From: an uncultured Bacilli bacterium
Lineage (GTDB): Bacteria; Bacillota_I; Bacilli_A; RF39; UBA660
NCBI GenBank assembly: GCA_947631105.1
Contig: CANRKD010000005.1
Span: 1-41,146 of the forward strand
Direction of reading: 5' to 3'
Length of the DNA stretch: 41,146 nucleotides
The notes beneath the pieces were generated by a model. That model worked only from the letters and a program-made list of their open reading frames with translations, did not search any database and was not told where the DNA came from. The translations under genes were made by a program, and so were the position numbers. Shown piece after piece: positions 1 through 7,399 of the stretch; position 1 is the first letter of the stretch, and every line of letters starts with the position of its first letter.

Positions 1-58
1 CTAGAGTTAGGAGGGTATTTCTTACTTTTTTATTTTTCTTAAATTTTTCTAATTTCAT
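1..58 (-). CDS. 5' end of a surface-protein gene, cut by window edge
   Basis: The minus strand from 58 encodes 19 residues beginning MKLEKFKKNKKVRNTLL. These 58 bases are identical to the start of the complete gene at 5295-6425, so this is a second copy of that membrane-anchored surface protein family. A ribosome binding site (AGGAGAGG) lies just upstream, and the upstream region also aligns with that of the paralogue. The coding part visible here is the positively charged cytoplasmic end and the beginning of the membrane anchor. The poly-G stretch of the paralogue would lie outside the window, so whether this copy has one cannot be seen. Confidence 0.75.
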   Translation of the reverse strand, partial: MKLEKFKKNKKVRNTLLTL

Positions 59-86
59 TTTCTTCCTCTCCTATTTTTATATCTTT

Positions 87-115
87 ATTTTAAATCATTT
101 TCTTGTTCCTGACAA
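87..115 (-). promoter_or_regulatory. Promoter of the edge surface gene
   Basis: On the minus strand TTGTCA (115-110), a 17-base spacer and TAAAAT (92-87) stand upstream of the partial gene. The site aligns with the promoter of the paralogue at 6457-6485. The remaining bases up to truB hold no recognisable gene. Confidence 0.45.
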
Positions 116-208
116 CTAAAAAAAATGATCTATTGATGACTTTCAAAAAACTAACAAAATAAAAAATGTAAAATTAAATAAATCATCTATCTATTTAAAA
201 TTACATTA

Positions 209-1063
209 TTAGAGTAACATCAAATAAGGTTTATATATATGCTTATTGTTTTTATAAATAGCAACAATTGTATTTGCATATTTCAACATTAGAAATAAAT
301 CATCTTTTTCTAAATAAAGTGAAACACCATTCTTTACTTTAAAATATTCTTCTTCACTTAAAAAATAGATAGGATAATCAAAAATGTCTTGAATATCTAA
401 CATATTATACTCATCCTTTTCTATTTTCTCTAAAGAAATAGCTTGCTTAATTGTAAATTTCCCTTGTCTTGTCCTTTTCAAATCAGACATAGTTCCTAAT
501 ACATGTAATTTTTTACAAATATCTTGTATTAAACTTCTAATATAGGTGCCTTTTGAAACAACTACACGAAAAACAATTTGACCGGATACATTTTTTAATA
601 ATTCAATTTCACTAATATTTATCTCTCTTTTTGGTAAAGTAATTTCTTGTTTATCTCTAGCATATTCATAAAGTCTTTTCCCATTTATTTTAACAGCTGA
701 ATATATAGGCACTTCTTGTATACTTTTGCCAACAAAAGAATTTAAAATGTTTATAACTTCTTGCTTATCCACAACTATATTATCATTTTTTTCAAGTATA
801 CGACCTGTTACATCTAAAGAATCTGTTTTCATTCCTAATTTTATAGTAGCAATATATTCTTTATCATAGGAAGTAATTTTATCAACTAATTTAGTATATT
901 TACCTAAACATACGACTAAAACTCCTGTTGCTAATGGATCTAAAGTACCTGTATGACCTATTTTTTTGATATTAAATTTTTTATTTAAAATATTAATGAT
1001 ATCACGACTTGTAAAATCTTTTGGTTTGTCGATAACTAATACACCGTTTATAGGATTACTCAT
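209..1063 (-). CDS. truB: tRNA pseudouridine(55) synthase TruB
   Basis: TruB converts U55 of the tRNA T-arm to pseudouridine. The 284-residue protein has the family motif GHTGTLDPLATG at residues 36-47, and the Asp of this motif (Asp42) is the catalytic residue. The N-terminal INGVLVIDKP stretch is also typical. It is a little shorter than the E. coli enzyme, mainly in the C-terminal region. The start overlaps the end of rbfA by 8 bases, so it is the last gene of the rimP-nusA-infB operon. In Bacillus ribF usually follows truB, but here the next gene is a surface-protein gene. Confidence 0.96.
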   Translation of the reverse strand: MSNPINGVLVIDKPKDFTSRDIINILNKKFNIKKIGHTGTLDPLATGVLVVCLGKYTKLVDKITSYDKEYIATIKLGMKTDSLDVTGRILEKNDNIVVDKQEVINILNSFVGKSIQEVPIYSAVKINGKRLYEYARDKQEITLPKREINISEIELLKNVSGQIVFRVVVSKGTYIRSLIQDICKKLHVLGTMSDLKRTRQGKFTIKQAISLEKIEKDEYNMLDIQDIFDYPIYFLSEEEYFKVKNGVSLYLEKDDLFLMLKYANTIVAIYKNNKHIYKPYLMLL

Positions 1064-1394
1064 GTATGTCTTTAATGATTCTTTCTATTTTATCACCATA
1101 AGCAATAGACTCATCATATAAAAACTTAAGTTTAGGAGTATTTCTTAAATTCATTTTTTCTGAAACTAGTTTTCTTACATAAGAAGACGCTTGCTCTAAT
1201 TCTTTCATTAATTGTTTATGATCCATATTACTCATACTAGTAAAATAAACTTTCGCAAAAGATAAATCTGCACTAACATCACAACCAGTAATCGTAATAG
1301 TTTTTAATAAATTATCTCTAGCTTCCTCTCCTAAAATTTCGCTTATTATACGCATCATTTCTGAGGCAATACGTTGTTGCTTAATACTTGGCAT
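1056..1394 (-). CDS. rbfA: 30S ribosome-binding factor RbfA
   Basis: RbfA is a small KH-like protein that assists late maturation of the 30S subunit and is needed for cold growth in other bacteria. The 112-residue product has the expected length and recognisable family segments: the N-terminal QQRIASEMMRIISEIL helix, the VSADLSFAKVYFT strand region and the C-terminal LKFLYDESIAYGDKIERII helix. Its ATG shares one base with the infB stop codon and its 3' end overlaps truB by 8 bases. Translation of infB, rbfA and truB is therefore probably coupled. Confidence 0.95.
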   Translation of the reverse strand: MPSIKQQRIASEMMRIISEILGEEARDNLLKTITITGCDVSADLSFAKVYFTSMSNMDHKQLMKELEQASSYVRKLVSEKMNLRNTPKLKFLYDESIAYGDKIERIIKDIHE

Positions 1395-3505
1395 TATCTT
1401 TTCACCTCAACCATTTCATAAGATTTAATAATATCTCCTTCTTTAATATCACTATAATTTTCTAAAGTAATACCACATTCAAATCCTTTTTTAACTTCTT
1501 TAACCACATCTTTTTCTCTTTGTACACTTGCTATTTTTCCTTCATAAATCACAATACCATCACGAATAACTCGAGCCAGAGAATTATTTTTTATAATTCC
1601 TTCATTAACATAACTACCTGCAATATTGCCAACTTTAGAAAATTTAAATATTTTACGAATAACAGCTTCTCCTAATTCTTTTTCTTCATATTCAGGATCT
1701 AACATACCCTTCATTGCTAATTCCATTTCTTCAACTACTTTATAAATAATTGTATATAAACGAATCTCTACATTATACTCTTTAGCAACTTCACGAGTAA
1801 TATTAGAAGGACTAACATTAAATCCAATAATAATAGCAGAACTAGCATTTGCTAAAACAACGTCACTTTCTGTAATAGTACCAATACCACTACGAATAAC
1901 TTTAACTTTTACACCTTCTACATCAATTTTATCTAAAGCATTACGAACAGCTTCTTCACTTCCACGTACATCTGCTTTTAAGACAACATTAATTTCTTTT
2001 TGTCCTTCATTAATTCTGCTAAACAAGTCATCTAAGCTAAGATTATTTTGACTTAATTTTTGTTCACGCGCCGCAACCGCTCTTTTTTGTCCTATTGATT
2101 TAGCTTCACTTTCCGTTTCAAAAGCCATAAATTTATCTCCGGCACTAGGATTATTCGACAACCCAGTTATCTCAACTGGCGTAGAAGGTCCTGCACTAAC
2201 GATAGAAATGCCTAAATCATTTTTCATTGTACGTACTTTTCCACTACAAGTTCCAACTACAATAGGATCTCCTAAACGCAATGTCCCATTTTGAATTAAT
2301 AAAGATGCCACACCACCAATATTTTTATCCAAACGACTCTCAATAACAGAACCAACTGCATAACGATTTGGATTAGCTTTAAATTCATTAACTTCACTAA
2401 TCGTTTGAATGGTCTCTAAAAGTAAATCAATACCTTCACCAGTCACAGCTGAAATATCGACAAAAGGATATTCTCCACCCCATTCTTCAGGAGTAATGCC
2501 AGCTTCACTCATTTCTTGGCGAATTCGTTCAGGATGCGCTTCTGGTTTATCTATTTTATTAACAGCTACAACGATTGGAACATTTGCCGCTTTTGCATGA
2601 TCAATAGCCTCTTTCGTTTGTGGCATAACTCCATCATCAGCAGCTACAATAATAATAACAATATCTGTTACACTCGCTCCACGAGCACGCATTTCTGTAA
2701 AAGCCGCATGACCTGGAGTATCAATAAAAGTTATTTTTTTACCATTATGGTCTACTTGATATGCTCCAATATGTTGAGTAATTCCACCAAATTCTGTAGC
2801 AGTAACTTTAGAATGACGAATATAATCTAATAAACTAGTTTTTCCATGATCAACATGTCCCATAATAGTTACAACTGGAGGACGTAATTCTAAATCATTT
2901 TCATTATCAGTAATTTCATATTCTTCAAAGTTTGCTAAATCTTGTGTTTCTTCTTTTTTAAGAGTTTTATCGTAATCCATTGCAATTAATGAAGCATTAT
3001 CAAAATCAATGGTTTGATTCACTGAAACCATAAGTCCTAAACCAATTAATTTTTTAATAATATCATTGACATTAACATTCATAGAATCAGCTAAATCTTT
3101 AACACTCATTCCTTGTTTATAAAGAACAACATTTTCATCCACACTATTTTTCATTAATTTTTCTTTATGCTTATACATTTCTTTGCGTTTATTAAAATAT
3201 TCTTCTTTACCGCTCGCAATTTGACTTTTTTTCTTTAATTTTTGTTTCTTTTGTGTATCATTAATGGCAGCAATTTGACTATGACCCATAATTTCTTCTA
3301 CAACTTCATCAATATCTTCATTATCTTCAATTGTAGTTTCCGTATCAGTACTAATCAAACTAATAGCATTATCTAAAATAATAACATCATCATCAGTAAG
3401 TTCATCTTGAGCATTCTTAACTTCAATACCTAGTTCATTCGCTTTTTTTAATACTTCTGCAACCGATAAATCAAGGCTTTGGGCATATTCTTCTACACTC
3501 ATCAT
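1394..3505 (-). CDS. infB: Translation initiation factor IF-2
   Basis: IF-2 is the GTPase that places fMet-tRNA on the 30S subunit and promotes subunit joining. The 703-residue protein carries two IF2_N-type helical domains (about residues 3-50 and 125-180), separated by a short charged linker. The G domain follows, with GHVDHGKT at 216-223, DTPGH at 262-266 and NKID at 316-319. Domains II-IV fill the C-terminal half. The linker is shorter than in enteric IF-2, as is usual in low-GC bacteria. An AAGGAG-like site precedes the ATGATG start. The gap to ylxR is only 17 bases, so the ylxQ (L7Ae-like) gene that often sits here is absent. Confidence 0.97.
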   Translation of the reverse strand: MMSVEEYAQSLDLSVAEVLKKANELGIEVKNAQDELTDDDVIILDNAISLISTDTETTIEDNEDIDEVVEEIMGHSQIAAINDTQKKQKLKKKSQIASGKEEYFNKRKEMYKHKEKLMKNSVDENVVLYKQGMSVKDLADSMNVNVNDIIKKLIGLGLMVSVNQTIDFDNASLIAMDYDKTLKKEETQDLANFEEYEITDNENDLELRPPVVTIMGHVDHGKTSLLDYIRHSKVTATEFGGITQHIGAYQVDHNGKKITFIDTPGHAAFTEMRARGASVTDIVIIIVAADDGVMPQTKEAIDHAKAANVPIVVAVNKIDKPEAHPERIRQEMSEAGITPEEWGGEYPFVDISAVTGEGIDLLLETIQTISEVNEFKANPNRYAVGSVIESRLDKNIGGVASLLIQNGTLRLGDPIVVGTCSGKVRTMKNDLGISIVSAGPSTPVEITGLSNNPSAGDKFMAFETESEAKSIGQKRAVAAREQKLSQNNLSLDDLFSRINEGQKEINVVLKADVRGSEEAVRNALDKIDVEGVKVKVIRSGIGTITESDVVLANASSAIIIGFNVSPSNITREVAKEYNVEIRLYTIIYKVVEEMELAMKGMLDPEYEEKELGEAVIRKIFKFSKVGNIAGSYVNEGIIKNNSLARVIRDGIVIYEGKIASVQREKDVVKEVKKGFECGITLENYSDIKEGDIIKSYEMVEVKR

Positions 3506-3522
3506 AAACTATCACTCCTTTT

Positions 3523-3780
3523 CTAAATATATTTTAACATATCCTCATATAATGAATTTGGGACTTCCACTTCTAATACTTTATCTAATATTTTATTCTT
3601 TTGAGCTTTATTTATCACTTCAGCATCTTTTTTTAAATAAGCACCCCTACCATTTAATTTACCAGATTCATCAATGATAACTCCCTGTTCTTTTGTTCTC
3701 ACAATACGAAGCAATTCTTTTTTTTCTAATTTTTCACGCGTAACTACACACATTCGTAAAGGTATCTTTTTTTGTTTCAT
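3523..3780 (-). CDS. ylxR: YlxR-family RNA-binding protein (DUF448)
   Basis: The 85-residue product is a YlxR/DUF448 protein, a small basic nucleic-acid-binding protein encoded between nusA and infB in many bacteria. Visible hallmarks are RMCVVTREK near the N-terminus and LNGRGAYLKKD in the middle. The reading frame is open further upstream, but the start at 3780 is preferred because AAGGAGGG sits at ideal spacing before it and because homology begins there. It follows nusA by 34 bases. Its exact role is not settled, although links to RNase P and to transcription have been proposed in other species. Confidence 0.9.
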   Translation of the reverse strand: MKQKKIPLRMCVVTREKLEKKELLRIVRTKEQGVIIDESGKLNGRGAYLKKDAEVINKAQKNKILDKVLEVEVPNSLYEDMLKYI

Positions 3781-3814
3781 TTTATACCCTCCTTCATAAT
3801 ATTTTGATATGATT

Positions 3815-4933
3815 TTAAGATTCTTTATTTCCCTCTTCATTAATTTGTGCAAGAGTTTTTACTTCTATTTTATATTTTGTTAAACGACTAGCAAGTTTAA
3901 TATTACTTCCTTTTTTACCAATAGCTAAACTTAAATTATCATCATTAACAATTGCCAGTGCTTCTTTCTTTATTGGATCAGTAATATTAACTATTACATC
4001 TTTTGCTGGATTTAAAGCATTTTTGATAAACTCTTCAGGATTTTCACTATATAAAACTAAATCTACTCGTTCTCCATTTAATTCTTTTAAAATATTGGCT
4101 ATACGGCTTCCACGTTCTCCAATACATGCACCAATCGGATCAATTTTTTCATTAGTCGAATATACTGCCACTTTACTTCTAATTCCTGCTTCACGTACAC
4201 ATGCATAAAGCATTATACTTCCATCAACAAGTTCAGGAATTTCCGTTTCAAACAAACGACGTACAAATCCATAATGTTTGCGAGATAACAAAATAAGTGG
4301 TCCTTTCGTAGTAGCTTCTACTTTTGTTACGTAAACTTTTATACTTGAACCCATTTTCACATTTTCATCTGGAATCATTTCAGACTTTGGTAAAATTCCT
4401 CTTGTTCGTCCTAAATCTACATAATAATTTTTAGAATCTTCCATAGCTAGAAGTCCTACAAGCATTTCTCCTTCTTTATCTTGGAATTCTTCCATAATAC
4501 TATTTCTTTCAGCCTCACGAATTTTTTGATTAATTACTTGTTTAGCTGTAGAAGTAGCAACTCTACCAAAATCTTTTGGTGTAACCTCTTTCTCAATTGT
4601 TTCACCAACCTTAATATCTGGTACAATTTCTTGGGCATCTTCCAATAAAATTTGAGCATCCTCATTTATTGCAGGAGGAATATGAACAATATTTCCATTT
4701 TCATCTACACTCTCACTACCTTCATCATATTCATCCACAACTACCAAATAAGAATAGACTTTAATTTCTCCCGTATCACGATTAATATCTACTCTCACAT
4801 TTGTTTTTGAATCAAAATTTTTCTTATAAGCAGTTGCAAGAGCAAGCTCCATTGCTTCTAAAACTACATCACGACTAATATTTTTTTCTTCCACAATATG
4901 ATCGAGCGCTTTTAAAAATTCTTTTGCATTCAT
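3815..4933 (-). CDS. nusA: Transcription termination/antitermination factor NusA
   Basis: NusA binds RNA polymerase and modulates pausing, termination and antitermination. The 372-residue protein has the usual Gram-positive layout: an N-terminal polymerase-binding domain (1-125), an S1 domain (about 135-200) and two KH domains. The KH GxxG loops are seen in IGERGSRI and IGKKGSNIKLA. There are no C-terminal acidic repeats, as expected outside proteobacteria. The ATG shares one base with the rimP stop codon (TAATG), which suggests coupled translation. Confidence 0.97.
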   Translation of the reverse strand: MNAKEFLKALDHIVEEKNISRDVVLEAMELALATAYKKNFDSKTNVRVDINRDTGEIKVYSYLVVVDEYDEGSESVDENGNIVHIPPAINEDAQILLEDAQEIVPDIKVGETIEKEVTPKDFGRVATSTAKQVINQKIREAERNSIMEEFQDKEGEMLVGLLAMEDSKNYYVDLGRTRGILPKSEMIPDENVKMGSSIKVYVTKVEATTKGPLILLSRKHYGFVRRLFETEIPELVDGSIMLYACVREAGIRSKVAVYSTNEKIDPIGACIGERGSRIANILKELNGERVDLVLYSENPEEFIKNALNPAKDVIVNITDPIKKEALAIVNDDNLSLAIGKKGSNIKLASRLTKYKIEVKTLAQINEEGNKES

Positions 4934-5190
4934 TATTCATTACCTCTTTCTTTACTTAAAACATCTAAAATATACTCCTCCTCAATTAAATCTAATTGAT
5001 CTAAAATAGGATTAATAATATTAGTGGCATTTACAATCGTATCTAAATCCAAGCCATTTGCCTTATCTAAAACAATTCTTAAGAAATTATATTTTCCTTC
5101 CTTTTCAAAAGTAATACTATCAATTACTATATTCTCTTTTTCTAAAGGTAAAGCAATATTTTTTCTAATATTTTCTAATATTTTTTCCAT
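4933..5190 (-). CDS. rimP: RimP-like ribosome maturation factor, N-terminal domain only
   Basis: RimP helps assemble the 30S subunit. The position directly before nusA and the sequence identify the protein, with LRIVLDKANGLDLDTIV followed by LIEEEYILDV matching the RimP N-terminal domain. The product is only 85 residues, whereas RimP is normally about 150. It stops just after the segment where the conserved SSPG turn leads into the C-terminal SH3-like domain. nusA begins at the stop codon, so no sequence is left for the missing domain. This is either a natural one-domain RimP or a decayed gene kept for coupling. GAGGTGATGT precedes the start. Confidence 0.8.
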   Translation of the reverse strand: MEKILENIRKNIALPLEKENIVIDSITFEKEGKYNFLRIVLDKANGLDLDTIVNATNIINPILDQLDLIEEEYILDVLSKERGNE

Positions 5191-5218
5191 ACATCACCTC
5201 AAAAAATTTAATAAATAA

Positions 5219-5240
5219 AAGTGGGAATTTCTGCCCACTT
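5219..5240 (-). terminator. Hairpin between surface gene and rimP
   Basis: AAGTGGG and CCCACTT form a 7-bp stem with an 8-base loop. On the minus strand it is followed by a T-rich tail (TTATTTATT). It can end transcription of the surface gene at 5295-6425. Because a promoter-like site lies just before it at 5256-5264, it may also form part of the rimP operon leader. Confidence 0.7.
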
Positions 5241-5255
5241 AAATCTGTTAGATTG

Positions 5256-5264
5256 ATTATAACA
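5256..5264 (-). promoter_or_regulatory. Extended -10 promoter of rimP-nusA operon
   Basis: The minus strand reads TGTTATAAT, an extended -10 element (TGnTATAAT), with no good -35. Transcripts starting about 7 bases downstream would contain the hairpin at 5219-5240 in their leader before reaching the rimP start at 5190. Confidence 0.5.
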
Positions 5265-5294
5265 TAATTATGTTTAAAAAAAAAGAAAATTTTT

Positions 5295-6425
5295 TTATGA
5301 TAATTTCCATGGAGAATTCATTTCTCCTGTCCCACCAGTTTCTTCTAAATCAGATTTTAATATTACAATAGGACGTATTGTATGTCCTTTTGCTGCCAAA
5401 CCATCTGGATGTATTAATACATGAAAACCAATTCCACCTTCATAAGAAGAACCTACAAATCGTTGACAATACCCAGTTTGAAAATGAAATTCCCTGGAAG
5501 CCAAATAATACTCTGATGCATTTACATCCAATTTTTTACTGGCTCTAATTTTTCCTATAGCTGTTCTGACTAATGCCACATCCATTAAATAACCCATATC
5601 TCCTCCTCCTACTGATTCATTGCTATTATCTTTTGTAGATTCTTGATATGGCCATTCTTCTAAATATGTAGATGTATCTGTGATAAATTCAGTTTGTCCA
5701 TTATATCCCATTGCTCTTGCATCTATTGTATATGCACTATTTTCATAAGCTCCTGATATCATATTTAATGTCCCTACAAAATTTTTATATCCTGTTTTTC
5801 CATAGAAATATACTTCAGCACTTGATACATTTTCACTTATCATTTCGATTGTTCCGTCTTCTTTTATGTTTATTATTCTCCATGTGGTTAATTCACTTGG
5901 ATTGATGGTTTGATCTCCATTTGAAGAAGGTATATTACAATTCGATCCTTCTTCTGCACATCCTGTTAAACTTCCTGGTATTGTAAAACTAGTTGCAGTT
6001 GGTGTCATATCAACATAATCTCCTAATTTCGCTTTCTCTGCTAATGTTGCTTCACTTGTATCTGTACTAAAATTTACTGTACATATTATTCTTTTTTTAT
6101 TCTCTACTTTTATATCACTTAATGTCCATGTGATATTATTCCACTCTGCTGTTACTCCTTCATTACATTTTACTTCTTTTCCTATATAACCTGATTCTTT
6201 TGTTGGAAATGAATCGGGCAAATTTTCTCCATCTACTGTATAGGCCAGTTCTATATCTCCAAATTCAGGGATTATTCCTTGCAATACATCATAGCTTTTA
6301 CTCTCCTGGTATAGGGCATAACTCCTATATAATATTATACCCCCCCCCAGGATTGTACTTGCTATTCCTAGAGTTAGGAGGGTATTTCTTACTTTTTTAT
6401 TTTTCTTAAATTTTTCTAATTTCAT
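5295..6425 (-). CDS. Membrane-anchored surface protein with poly-G tract
   Basis: The 376-residue product has a Lys-rich cytoplasmic end (1-14) and one hydrophobic segment (about 15-33) acting as signal anchor. The rest is a long exported part. It contains TTWRIINIKEDGTIEMISE, followed by a C-terminal segment with IRPIVILKSDLEETGGTGE. That layout resembles DUF6273-like modules of Bacillota surface proteins, but the family assignment is tentative and the function unknown. Cys residues in the exported part could form disulfides. Codons 26-29 (CTG GGG GGG GGT) contain nine consecutive G in an otherwise AT-rich gene. One G fewer or more brings a stop within a few codons. The start is supported by AGGAGAGG and by a promoter at 6457-6485. 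A paralogue starts at 58. Confidence 0.8.
   Translation of the reverse strand: MKLEKFKKNKKVRNTLLTLGIASTILGGGIILYRSYALYQESKSYDVLQGIIPEFGDIELAYTVDGENLPDSFPTKESGYIGKEVKCNEGVTAEWNNITWTLSDIKVENKKRIICTVNFSTDTSEATLAEKAKLGDYVDMTPTATSFTIPGSLTGCAEEGSNCNIPSSNGDQTINPSELTTWRIINIKEDGTIEMISENVSSAEVYFYGKTGYKNFVGTLNMISGAYENSAYTIDARAMGYNGQTEFITDTSTYLEEWPYQESTKDNSNESVGGGDMGYLMDVALVRTAIGKIRASKKLDVNASEYYLASREFHFQTGYCQRFVGSSYEGGIGFHVLIHPDGLAAKGHTIRPIVILKSDLEETGGTGEMNSPWKLS
6340..6348 (-). repeat. Homopolymeric G9 tract, candidate phase-variation switch
   Basis: Nine C on the plus strand, G9 in the coding strand, lie within codons 26-29 of the surface protein. With eight G the frame reads GTA TAA and stops at codon 30. 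With ten G it reaches TAG at codon 34. Both neighbours of the present length are therefore OFF states. Confidence 0.8.
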
Positions 6426-6466
6426 CTTTCTTTTCCTCTCCTATTTTTATATTTTTATTATAAGGC
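6368..6466 (-). repeat. 5' segment duplicated at window start
   Basis: Bases 6368-6425 equal bases 1-58 exactly. The similarity continues, with a 3-base length difference, through the ribosome binding site and the -10 region to about 6466 (about 97 in the other copy). Truncation by the window hides the full extent of the duplication. Conserved 5' ends with divergent exported parts would be typical of a multicopy surface family. Confidence 0.75.
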
Positions 6467-6485
6467 ATTTTATAAAACTTGAAAA
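6457..6485 (-). promoter_or_regulatory. Promoter of surface protein gene
   Basis: On the minus strand TTTTCA (6485-6480), a 17-base spacer and a perfect TATAAT (6462-6457) stand about 35 bases before the start codon. Confidence 0.65.
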
Positions 6486-6540
6486 GATTATTTTTTGATT
6501 AATGGTTAATTCAATAAAATTTTTTGAGCAAATCTTTCAT

Positions 6541-6569
6541 AAAAAAAAATTTCATAATATTGAAATTTT
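6541..6569 (-). terminator. Terminator after yugP-like gene
   Basis: AAAATTTCA and TGAAATTTT form a 9-bp stem with a 6-base loop (6546-6569). Five T follow on the minus strand. The stem is AT-rich, so its strength is uncertain. Confidence 0.6.
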
Positions 6570-6701
6570 AATTTTTTACTATGCAATCAAACATCATCAC
6601 ATCAAATTTTTGAACTATTTATCTCTGATACAAAATAAAGTTTTTTTCAAAAATATTTTATCCCACAAAACATAACATAGGACTAATAAATAATACATCG
6701 G

Positions 6702-7373
6702 CTAATCATCACGACGATTTCCAAATATTAAAATTAATCTTAATAGCTCTAAAGCACTTGCTAGAACTCCTGCTACATATGTACTTGCCGCCGCTATTAA
6801 CATATTAGAGATTCCTTCTTCTTCATTTTGATTAGCAAAATTTAAATGATGAATTATCTTTTTTGCTCGAGAACTTGCATTTAATTCAACTGGCAGAGTA
6901 ACTATTTGAAATATAAGACCTGTCCCTACAAAAATAATCCCTAACCAAATCAAGTTTAAAGATTCCAAAAGAATTCCAACCAACAAAATAAAGTAAGAAA
7001 TAGAAGTTGCAAAATTAACAACAGGAAAAATTAAACTTCGTACTTTCATATACAAATATCCTTCTTTATCTTGTAGAGCATGCCCACATTCATGAGCAGC
7101 AACAGCTATCGAAGCAATGGATGTTCCATGATAAATATTGGTAGAAAGACGCACAACTTTTCTTTTTGGATCATAATGATCCGTTAAATTGCCTGGCGTT
7201 TCTACAATATAAATTTCTTTTAAGCCATTTGCATCTAATATTTTTCTAGCAACTTCATATCCTGTTAACTTTTTGGCATTATCAATGTCTTTATATTTAG
7301 AAAAACTACTGGTAACAAAAATCTGAGCAATAGCGGGAATAATAAGAATTAATACCCACAACATTAAATTCAT
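6702..7373 (-). CDS. YugP-family membrane zinc metallopeptidase
   Basis: The 223-residue protein matches the YugP-type neutral zinc metallopeptidases (Zn_peptidase_2). It has an N-terminal membrane helix (about 3-22) and the zinc motif HECGHALQ near residue 127, in which the two His are ligands and the Glu is catalytic. Two or three more membrane helices follow (about 140-185 and near the C-terminus). The active site is expected close to the membrane. Substrates are unknown. It lies 26 bases after cysS and probably shares its transcript, with a terminator downstream at 6541-6569. Confidence 0.85.
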   Translation of the reverse strand: MNLMLWVLILIIPAIAQIFVTSSFSKYKDIDNAKKLTGYEVARKILDANGLKEIYIVETPGNLTDHYDPKRKVVRLSTNIYHGTSIASIAVAAHECGHALQDKEGYLYMKVRSLIFPVVNFATSISYFILLVGILLESLNLIWLGIIFVGTGLIFQIVTLPVELNASSRAKKIIHHLNFANQNEEEGISNMLIAAASTYVAGVLASALELLRLILIFGNRRDD

Positions 7374-7399
7374 ATATAATCACATCCATTTATTAAATT

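Noticed and set aside
3781-3852. Upstream extension of ylxR
   Set aside because: The extension overlaps the nusA end, and the strong ribosome binding site and the family start are at 3780.
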